From: CAJBLF01 sp964495905
GTDB lineage: Bacteria > Patescibacteriota > Gracilibacteria > Absconditabacterales > Absconditicoccaceae
Assembly: GCA_964495905.1 (NCBI GenBank)
Contig: CAZBWN010000079.1
Location: 1 to 30,604 of the forward strand
Direction: 5' to 3'
DNA: 30,604 bases
In this document: in pieces, positions 10,616 to 18,300 of the stretch
Layout: every line of letters starts with the position of its first letter
How positions within the stretch are numbered: the stretch's first letter is position 1
Program-made: the position numbers and the translations under genes
Notes under the pieces: model-generated
What the model saw: the letters and a program-made list of their open reading frames with translations, nothing else
Told to the model about the DNA's origin: nothing
Database searches by the model: none

Positions 10616-10639
10616 ATATTTTTAGAGATAAAATATTTA

Positions 10640-11293
10640 TTATTTATTATTGTATGTATTTAATAGGCTTTGTAGTAATTGTAATTCTCATTCTAATAAT
10701 TGTAATTCTTGGTCCAATTTTTTATTTTCTTGGTCCAAATTTAATCATATTAAATAGCTTTTGTATGCATAATATCGTTGAGATTTTTCTTTGTATTTAG
10801 GGTCGTTTTTTGAAATGCTAGAACTTTTTAGAGAAAATCTGTAATTGCTTCCTGGCATCCTTGCTAATGTTTCAAATTGTGCGAGTGCCAGAGTTTTTTT
10901 TTGTTCTGAAGTGAGTGTTTTGTCTTGGAGGATGGCATATACTACCGCTTTATCTTTTAATTGATCTGCGGTGTTTTTTGTTTTTTCATACGTTTTTAAC
11001 TGATTGAAGTAGTCCATATCTTGGGTTTCAACATATCCTTTGATTTGATCGTAGGGATCTTGGAGGTTATTTTGTAGAGTGTTGAATTTTGCTGTTGTCT
11101 TCGCTTCTTCTATTTCATATCCTTTGGCATCGTACTGTTCTAAGGTCTCTTTGAGGGCGACTTTGACTTTTTCGTTGCTTTTGCTGTATCCTGGTTGTAG
11201 CATCACGAAAAGGGTAGTCCCTGTAAGCACTACTGACTTGAAGAATTTAGAAATTTTGTTGTGTCTGCTTGGTTGTGGCAGCTTGTTGAGCAT
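10640..11293 (-). CDS. Gene A2: exported/anchored coiled-coil protein, 217 aa
   Basis: The frame runs from ATG 11293 to TAA at 10640 and includes two TGA glycines near the C-terminus (after SYLI and after LLE). The N-terminus is basic (MLNKLPQPSRHNKISKFF), followed by a hydrophobic segment, SVVLTGTTLFVMLQPGYS, at about residues 19-37. That is either a signal peptide with cleavage near YSKS or an uncleaved anchor. The middle is helical (DPYDQIKGYVETQDMDYFNQ, ARMPGSNYRF). The C-terminus is a coiled coil with Leu/Glu/Gln heptads (LDQENKK, LDQELQL, LEGELQL, LQSLL). By my alignment it differs from paralogue A1 at about 25 of the first 182 residues. It sits just downstream of a consensus promoter and 24 bases before gene B2. 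Its function is unknown; pairing with B suggests an A-B complex. Confidence 0.88.
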
Positions 11294-11323
11294 AAATCTC
11301 TTGTTAAAGAGTAAACGTATATA

Positions 11324-11351
11324 ATTATATATAAAACGTCTATTTTGTCAA
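11324..11351 (-). promoter_or_regulatory. Consensus sigma-70-type promoter of A2-B2
   Basis: On the minus strand, -35 TTGACA (11351-11346) and -10 TATAAT (11329-11324) are both perfect, with a 16-base spacer. The predicted start is about 24 bases before ATG 11293, so the leader is short. The last codons and TAG stop of gene B1 overlap this promoter. The element is duplicated base for base at 13632-13659. Confidence 0.85.
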
Positions 11352-12923
11352 ATAAAATCAACATAAACAACCCACTATTTTTTCCTTCGGAGAGTAACTT
11401 CCTAGTACTCTTTGCTTGATGATTGCTTCTGTCCTCTTAGGAAGATTATTTTTGATGTCGGCAAGCGCTTTTGTGATGTTTTTTGTTGTCTCTGTTTTGC
11501 TTCTTGCAAGCATTTCATCCAGTGTCTGCATCTTGAGAGGTAATCTTTCACGACCCTCAGCTCAATCTTTGCTGATATAAAATGTTTTGTCTTCTTGATT
11601 GTAATGGACAAAATCATCAGCAGTGACTTCTCACGTTTTCATATCATAGTCGAAGCCTATCTCTTTTCATTCCATACTTCATGAAAGTCTTAATATCTTA
11701 CCATCAAATGTTATCCCATTTTTGGTATCTATATCAAAATCTTTTGCAAAATCCTCTTGTTGATAGTTTTTGACTTGGAAATACTGACCTATATTTTTGA
11801 CCAAAGCCCCTACTGCTTTAGTTTTGATTACTTCGTTGGTATTTTTTAATAATTCTTCTTGGACCTTTTCTGTAAAAATATCGATAACTTTTGCACTAAT
11901 TTTTTCTAATTTCTTTTTATCTTTTTCTGGTATTTTATCTGTATTAATCGTCTTTCCTGATGCATCAAAGTTTTTTGTATAGCTATCTAATTTGTTCTTT
12001 TTTAATAATTGAGTAATTCCTTCCTGTATTTCATCTTTGTACCGGGTACCAAGCTTATCTCCCATTGTTTTTTTGATATCTTTGTTGTCTTCGATCTCTT
12101 TGGTATCAAGCGTATTGGTTTTTGTGTCTAAAACAAAACCTTCTATATCTTTGTTGCTCTCTACAAGATGCTCTCATAGATCTTTATCTTCTACGATGTT
12201 TTGCATCGACTTCATACTCTTTTTTTGCTCTGCCAGCCCTTCTATATTGAGGTCTGATATATCAATTGGATTTCATAGATTGAGGTCGGTATCTAATCTG
12301 TTGAAGTTTTTGATGAAGTCGTAATTTTCTTGTGAGACGGTGTTTTTATTTTCTGGTTTTTTAGCTTCTTTTACGATTTGTTCTCCTGCATAGCGGTAAC
12401 TGAGGTAGAGATCTTGCTTGTCTGCTGGTATATTTTTGAAGTTTTCATTATTAATAATTTTTTTTATTTTTTCTTCATTTTTGAAAGCTTTGATTTGCTC
12501 CGATGTAGGCTTATATATTTTATTTATTTGGGCATATTTTTCTTCTGTTTCTCATCGAAGCTTTGTTATTTTTTCTTCTTTTTCTGTATGAATATCTTGT
12601 TTTTCTGTATGAATATCTTCTTTATTTATATTTTTGAATTCTTGCCTAAATATAAAAATATTCTCTGCTTGTTTTTGTTTTGCTATGGTATCAAAGTCAA
12701 AAAGCGGATCAGAAAGTAGCTTCTCTGTTATGTTTTTTATATTTCCCCAAAAATCTTCTTGTGATACAATATTTTCTTTAGCAAGATCATTTATGGTTTT
12801 TGATAGTGGCTCCTTTATGTCAGTAAATTTTGAATCATTGAGAAAATTAAGTTTATCAGATTTTTTTTCTGATATATCTTCTTTTGATAGTGGTATATTC
12901 TCTTTGATGTCTGGACTTCCCAT
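11340..12923 (-). CDS. Gene B1: truncated paralogue of B2, 527 aa
   Basis: The frame runs from ATG 12923 to TAG at 11340. For about 485 residues it is closely similar to B2, including the MGSPDIKENI start, the DIHTEKQ heptads and the GDKLGTRYKDEIQ...GKILRLS block. It then diverges after TTKNITK into ~42 unrelated residues ending LTK. The last part of this tail is encoded by sequence that in the other unit lies upstream of the promoter, so it looks like read-out across a duplication junction. Two of its UGA codons (11667-11669 and 11631-11633) align with GGC and GGA in B2, direct internal evidence that UGA is Gly. It may be a working shorter variant or a decaying copy; the frame itself is intact. 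Confidence 0.83.
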
Positions 12924-12947
12924 ATATTTTTAGAGATAAAATATTTA

Positions 12948-13601
12948 TTATTTATTGTTGTATGTATTTAATAAATTTTGTAATAAATCTAATTCTCGGT
13001 CCAATTTTTTATTTTGCTCGTCCAATTTTTTATTTTGTTCGTCTAAATCTAATCATATTAAATAGCTTTTATATGCATAATATCGTTGAACTTTTTCTGT
13101 ATATTTTGGATCGTTTACAGTGAGTGCTGAACTTTTTTTAGAAAATCTATAATTGCTTCCTGGCATCCTTGCTAAGATTTCAAATTGTGCGAGTGCGAGA
13201 GCTTTTTTTTGTTCTGAGGTTAATTCTTTATCTTGTAATATAGCATATACTACTGCTTTATCTTTTAGTTGATCTGCAGTGTTTTTTGTCTTTTCGTACG
13301 CTTTTAGTTGCTTGAAATAGTCCATATCTTGGACTTCGACGTATCCTTTGATTTGGTCGTAGGGATCTTGGATATTATTTTGGATGGTATTGAATTTTGC
13401 TGTGTTTTTCGCCTCTTTCACTTCATATGCTTTTGCGTCGTACTGTTCCAGGGTCTCCTTGAGGGCGGCTTTGACTTTTTCATTGCTTTTGCTGTATCCT
13501 GGTTGCAGCATCACGAAAAGGGTAGTCCCTGTCAGTAGTACTGACTTGAAGAACTTGGAAAACTTGTTTTGTTTGCTTGGGTGTGGCAGCTTGTTGAGCA
13601 T
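12948..13601 (-). CDS. Gene A1: exported/anchored coiled-coil protein, 217 aa
   Basis: The frame runs from ATG 13601 to TAA at 12948, the same length as paralogue A2. The basic N-terminus (MLNKLPHPSKQNKFSKFF) and hydrophobic segment SVLLTGTTLFVMLQPGYS are retained. The central helical region is nearly the same (DPYDQIKGYVEVQDMDYFKQ). One UGA glycine follows SYLI, after which the C-terminal coiled coil differs: the heptads are LDEQNKK, LDEQNKK, LDRELDL, so a 21-base unit has been repeated here in a different way than in A2. It is preceded by its own copy of the consensus promoter and followed 24 bases later by B1. The conserved start spacing and equal length suggest both A copies are under selection. 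Confidence 0.88.
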
Positions 13602-13631
13602 AAGTCTCTTGGTAAAGAGTAAACGTATATA

Positions 13632-13659
13632 ATTATATATAAAACGTCTATTTTGTCAA
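13632..13659 (-). promoter_or_regulatory. Consensus sigma-70-type promoter of A1-B1
   Basis: Minus-strand TTGACA (13659-13654), a 16-base spacer and TATAAT (13637-13632), identical to the promoter of the second unit. The predicted start lies about 24 bases before ATG 13601. No ribosome-binding site better than AAGAG is visible before the ATG. Confidence 0.85.
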
Positions 13660-13733
13660 ATAAAATCAATATCAATAATTCATTATTTTCATATATCTTT
13701 TTTGCTTCGAAGAGTAACTTTCTGGCATTGCCC

Positions 13734-13753
13734 TCCCGCAGCTTCGTGCGGGA
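13734..13753. repeat. GC-rich hairpin TCCCGCA-GCTTCG-TGCGGGA
   Basis: Seven-base perfect arms around a six-base loop, in an otherwise AT-rich spacer upstream of the A1-B1 promoter. It lacks a U-tract on either strand and its base composition differs from its surroundings, as in dispersed palindromic repeats. Confidence 0.65.
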
Positions 13754-13791
13754 CAGGCGCCCGGATGCAAAAGGTCTAGTTCTTTATAAAA

Positions 13792-13810
13792 CCTGCCTGC
13801 CGCAGGCAGG
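13792..13810. repeat. GC-rich palindrome CCTGCCTGCCGCAGGCAGG
   Basis: Two nine-base inverted arms around a single base, in the same spacer as the hairpin at 13734. It is probably a dispersed palindromic repeat; as RNA only the outer six pairs could form a loop. Confidence 0.65.
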
Positions 13811-13835
13811 CTCGCTACATCGTGCATTTTTTTTT

Positions 13836-13867
13836 AAAAAAAATCCCCGGAATTTACTCCGTGGGAT
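13836..13867 (-). terminator. Intrinsic terminator after the pilin-like gene
   Basis: On the minus strand, ATCCC(A)CGGA, loop GTAAAT, TCCGGGGAT, then eight T residues. The hairpin has nine pairs with one bulged A and starts 13 bases after the stop codon at 13880. It separates the giant-protein cluster from the A-B duplication. Confidence 0.8.
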
Positions 13868-13879
13868 TCATGTTCTGTT

Positions 13880-14347
13880 TTATGATAAGAAGGCACTGGT
13901 AAGAAGCTTTATGATTGCATAAGAAAACGCCACTACCAACACTCCTATGATTGCATTGCTTATCGCTGATTTTCCTTTTGACATATTTGATGGGTCGAAA
14001 ACGCTGCTTGCATAGAGATATCCTGCATAGATGATCATAAGCACTCCTATCACTAGTCCTATCTGAGAAAGGAATCTTACAAGATATACCACATAGTTCA
14101 ATAAGGTATCTCGCGTCAAAATCCCTGATGCTAGCTGATCTCCTACGCTCGTCAATTTTTTTGTTTGATCATTATAGTTGCCCCATACATTTCATCATTC
14201 AGCTCCTACATCAATCACTGCTGCATCTACAGCACCTTGATCAGTTGATTTAGGGATGATTTCAAAGTCGTTGGGTGTTTGAGCAAATGAACTTATCGGT
14301 AGTGCTATTGCTGCATAGAGCATGATGGCTAAGAGAAATTTTTTCAT
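13880..14347 (-). CDS. Pilin-like membrane protein, T4SS-pilin type, 155 aa
   Basis: The frame runs from ATG 14347 to TAA at 13880. A signal peptide (MKKFLLAIMLYAAIALPISS, cleavage near FA|Q) is followed by a short polar region containing two consecutive UGA glycines (GAEGGNVWG). Two hydrophobic helices follow: IGLVIGVLMIIYAGYLYASS, and AIIGVLVVAFSYAIIKLLTS at the C-terminus, joined by a short polar loop (SNMSKGKSAISN). Signal peptide plus two helices, with the IIYAGYLY and NAIIGVLVVAFSYAI signatures, is the pattern of VirB2/TrbC-like and CPR 'T4SS pilin' proteins. That assignment rests on pattern, not a search. No secretion ATPase is in the window. It is the last gene before a terminator. 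Confidence 0.82.
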
Positions 14348-14353
14348 TGGATG

Positions 14354-14400
14354 AAGGTAAAAGGTAAAAGGTAGAAGGTGGAAGGTAGAAGGTAGAAGGT
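14354..14400. repeat. Heptanucleotide repeat array (AAGGTAG type)
   Basis: Nearly seven tandem copies of AAGGTAA/AAGGTAG/AAGGTGG (plus-strand sense) fill the gap between two minus-strand genes. In the direction of transcription it starts at the TAA of the 291-aa gene and ends a few bases before the pilin-like ATG, making a pyrimidine-rich leader with no Shine-Dalgarno. Confidence 0.9.
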
Positions 14401-15275
14401 TATTTACTGCACATTTTGGAAGCGGGAGCTTGTTGGACTATAGTTTTGAAGGCATCTTTTACGTTGGCGATGATGTTTCGTAATCCCATGAGTTTCTCTT
14501 CTACAAAGTGTTTTTTGGTATAGGCTTTGGTCGTTTCATCAAACAACTGATTTGATTTCTGTATCATGAGCATCTTTACATAAGCGTTTTCTCTTTTTAT
14601 CCTTTCTTGAATCATATTTTTACATCCATTGAAAAAACTATTTTTGTCGCCGTATCATCAAATGATCTTTCTGTTGTCTACTCCTGTATCTTCATATATA
14701 TTTTTAATTATTTCACAGAGAGTATTGTATTTGTCTGTCAACGAGAGCGTTTCAATGTTGTTCTTATCATATATCTTGACTACTGTGCTTAGATTTTTTG
14801 TTGTGCCTATGTGTCAGCTCCGATATTTTTTATATTGATCCTCTAGTGTTTTTCCTTGTGCTCCTGAGGGGTTTTTTGCTACCTCTGTGATATATTCCCT
14901 TCGTTCTTTTCCTGTAGGATCCAGCTTCAGATTATAAGCAAGTGATGCTATCCCATCCAATCTTCTCATCGTGACATCTACAAGATGATCAAAAAAATAT
15001 GCGCTTTCTGGATATCTTGTCTTTGGTAATTTATCTTTTTCTGCTTGTGTACAGGGGTTGGGTGAATTTTGTGAACAGCAATATGCTTTGAGATTGATTA
15101 ATGCTTGGTTGAATCCTGCTGCGGGGATCACGGTTTGATATCATGAAAAATTTTGGATATAGTTTTTTAATGCTCATTCTATCTCTTGTCCTGCCACCAA
15201 ATTGCAATCATCAGCAAAAACGCTGCCTGTGATGGCACATATACTTACAATCATTATGATGATTCATTTTCTCAT
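14400..15275 (-). CDS. Secreted protein of unknown function, 291 aa
   Basis: The frame runs from ATG 15275 to TAA at 14400, with UGA glycines already at codon 4 (MRKG). The signal peptide is GIIIMIVSICAITGSVFA|DDC. The mature part has six cysteines: DDCNL, AYCCSQNSPNPC, TLCEI, NGC and the terminal KMCSK. The body is helical with a possible conserved core (RYPESAYFFDHLVDVTMRRL). I recognise no family. It lies between the giant gene and the pilin-like gene on the same strand, with short spacers filled by repeat arrays, so it is probably exported together with them. A role as chaperone or partner of the giant protein is a guess. Confidence 0.85.
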
Positions 15276-15300
15276 AGAGAGGGATTGGAGATAAATAGTT

Positions 15301-15360
15301 GAGGAAAGAAGAGAGGAAAGAAGAGAGGAATACTTAATACTTATTACTTGATACTTGATA
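15301..15360. repeat. 12-base and 7-base tandem repeats between giant gene and next gene
   Basis: On the plus strand, two and a half copies of GAGGAAAGAAGA are followed by four copies of TACTTAA/TACTTAT/TACTTGA. The seven-base part abuts the stop codon (15361-15363) of the giant gene. Like the arrays at 1464 and 14354, it occupies a leader in front of an exported-protein gene. Confidence 0.88.
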
Positions 15361-18300
15361 TTATTTTGCTGGTTTGATCTGGAGTGTGAGTGTTGTGATC
15401 GCTTTGTCTGATTGATCTTTGATGATGAATTTGGTATTTTTGCTGATGGTATCAAATATATATTCTCCTACCAATGAGTTTGCATAAATACCTGGGATGT
15501 ATATCGCGCCTACGTTATTGGTATAGAGGATACAATCATTTTTGATATTTTTGATGCAATATCCATTACTGAAATCACCAAATTGCCCATCGGGAAGCTG
15601 TAATTGTTCATACTCCGGTTTACCGGTATCCATCTGGATATTGCTGATAGATTGTATAGGGAGAACTACTTGGAAGAGTGTGACGTTGTTTGTAGTATCT
15701 TTGAGTTCCACTACGGGAATATGTGTCGTAAAGCTCAGATTGATCTTCACTTTGTTCTCAAATCATTTACTGATTTTTATCTCACCTGTCTTGGGATCTA
15801 TCGTAGCTATTTCATTGCCTTGGTTGTCATAGAGTCCGATATCATTTCCCATCGTAAATATACCTCCGGTGATGATGGTCTGTTTGGGTGAAAGAGTGAA
15901 TCCACCGCCACTACCTTGATTTGATCCATCAATATTTTTTCGTATTCCGTTTCTCAATCTTTGGAAGATAACTGTTCCTTCATCAAGATCGTTACTGATC
16001 TTTGCTATGATATCTGTTGTCGTTTCTCAGCTTTTTTTGACATCCATCACTTCGATATCAGGCGTTTCTATACTTAGTGTCACTGTTTCTTTGGTGATGT
16101 TATTGTTTTGATCTATGGTGATGAAATCATAGCTTTGTTGAGTATCTCCTGTGAAGAATAATCCTCCCAACTCAATTGTCCCTGTCTGAGATTGATTGTC
16201 TTTTTCAAGAAGTGTCTTTCCATTTTGTTGGATGATCATCTTTGCGACGATTACATTGTCCGTCCATATCGATTTGAGTGTATAGGTAGTGTTGATATAT
16301 CCTTGGAAGGTATTGCCTGTATTTATAGCTTCATTGGTCATATTTCTCCATAAGAGGATATCTCCTACAGGAGCGGTGACATCGCCTAGGTTTTGCATCC
16401 CTGCAACAGTTTGATTGGACCGTGGGGATGATTTTTTGTAGAGGGTCAAAACTTTTTGCTGACTGGCGCTCAGGTCTTCTTGGGTGATTGTCAGTGCTGC
16501 TAGACGGGTATAGAGCCGTTCTCTTGGCAAATCCCTGAGTGTCACATTTATTTTTTCTTGTGTCGGATCATAATATTCCACTGCTAAGATGCTATTTCAT
16601 AATTGGCTGGTGATACGGTTTTTGACTAGATTTGCATCTATGGTAAGCAATAGATTCTTAGACTCCGTATCTTTGGGGAGTATGACAATATATTTTGGTT
16701 TGTCGCTTATTCATAAGAAATCTCGGAAGCTGCTTGGGGTATCTTTGCTATCTATTTTTTTGCTGACTTGGATCAGATATCCATCCGCTTTTTCTCAGAG
16801 CAGTCTGCTATTTTTCCATGAGAGCTGGAGATTATCAAAGTTTTGTCCCTCAGTCTTGAAGTTCTTCACTTCTGGATTCTTATCCATCACTTTGATAGTG
16901 ATGTCGTTGATAGTTAGATATCCATATGCATCTACGTTGTTGCTGAGTTGTTCTCGTGATGCGATGTATCGCGATGTGCTGTTGAATATATTTCACGGAT
17001 GTTCATCTGCATAACTATAAAATGCAGTGTAATAGGTCGTCAATGGACTTCCTCATTTGGAGAAATGTTTGCTTTCTTGTTTGGCATATTTTACATAAAT
17101 GCTATTTGCATCGTACATGAGGATATCGGAGAGTTTGTCGTTGTTGAGGTCGATATCCGTAGTATATGTCTTCTGTACATTTTGTGATTGTAGCACTGAG
17201 CTTACGGTGTTGATCATATTCTTTTGGTTTCCGCTATATGATTCCACAAAGACTCCGTTTACATATGCTGAGATATCCGGGCTGTAATTATTGGTATTTT
17301 CCGCAGCGGTTTCTGCACAGTTGGTACAAGGGGGAGCTTGTGCGATCAATGGTTTATCGTTGTATGCCAACAAAGCGGTATCTATTTTTTGTTTCGTGGT
17401 CTCTAGATAGGTCTTGGATTTACTATATGTACTTGGTGACATATTGAGTTTTTCTGCACCATCATTGTTCACCGCATCCAGATATCATTGCACCATCCTC
17501 TTGTTGAGCGAGAGATAGGTCTTGTTTGGATCTTCTTGTGCTTGCAATATATTTTTTGTAGGTGTATCTATCGTCAATATCGGTGTTTTGAGGCTCGCTG
17601 TAAACGTTTTGTCAGCTACCAATGCTATCGGATTGTTTTGGAGTTTTTTGATGAAGGTATCATAGTCTTTGATTTCATTCCCTAATATTTTGTTTTCTTC
17701 TATCTTATTTTTGATGATGCCTTGCGCTGCTTTTTCTACCTGTTGTATCTGCGCGGTTGCAGGCGATATCGTTGATTTGTTTTCTACCATCGCTACGATC
17801 GTCTTGACTCTATTGTTCATGGCCTTGTCGGTGACTGAACTGTTTTTGAAGCTTATCAACCCTTGTTTGAGCTGAGTATATGCGGTATCATATTCCATCA
17901 TATCTCATTCTTCTTCCGTACTATGAAAATTGAGATTTACTTTGGTATCAAGGTTGGTATTGAGTCCGCTTATTATTGCATCATAATTGGTGAAGTCTTT
18001 TGCTTGATCTATAGCATTTTCTATATTTTTTTTGATAGGAGTTTCTATTTTTTTTGAAACAAGATTGTTGGTGACGCTTGCGATATTGTTGAATACATCA
18101 TATACTCCATCAAAATTGAATTTGAGCGTGAAATACGCATCGAGCTTATAATCAAACCCTTGCAGAGGAGGATCCTTGAATTTTGTCGTCAGATCAAAGT
18201 AGTCAAAAACTGGAACGTTCCATGTCCTTTGCGTTATCTGTTCTATCTTTCCTTTGACTCACTTTTCTCCTACCAAACCGATTCATCATTTAACGATACA

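Larger units (their letters stand above)
9146..11403 (-). repeat. Tandem duplication, unit 2 (A2-B2 head)
   Basis: The unit covers the leader (GGAGAGTAACTT near 11389), the promoter, A2, and B2 as far as about 9146, after which B2 continues into a unique C-terminal part. The two units are diverged in coding sequence yet keep identical promoters. Confidence 0.85.
11404..13724 (-). repeat. Tandem duplication, unit 1 (A1-B1)
   Basis: The unit covers a leader (GAAGAGTAACTT on the plus strand near 13709), the promoter, A1, and B1 up to about 11469. Promoter, A start, A stop and B start are each exactly 2,308 bases from their counterparts in unit 2; small in-frame indels shift the spacing to 2,320 inside B. 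About 60 bases at the far end (about 11405-11468) match neither copy. Confidence 0.85.

Noticed and set aside
10098..10625. Long plus-strand reading frame (175 aa) opposite gene B2
   Set aside because: It is Phe/Ser-rich low-complexity sequence, exactly antisense to a charged Lys/Glu-rich gene that has a conserved paralogue.
11402..11617. Alternative 71-aa minus-strand frame near the end of B1
   Set aside because: It is out of frame with the homologous B reading frame and explained by an artificial start within B1.
8498..13601. Phage tape-measure/structural genes or a toxin-immunity pair
   Set aside because: The A and B genes are long and helical or duplicated, but no capsid, tail, terminase, nuclease or immunity motif is present to support either idea.
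13660..13835. A structured RNA gene or tRNA-Gly(UCA) in the GC-rich spacer
   Set aside because: Only two simple palindromes are present. I found no cloverleaf or TTC-loop sequence here or elsewhere in the window.
14354..14400. CRISPR array
   Set aside because: The unit is seven bases with no spacers and no cas genes are nearby.
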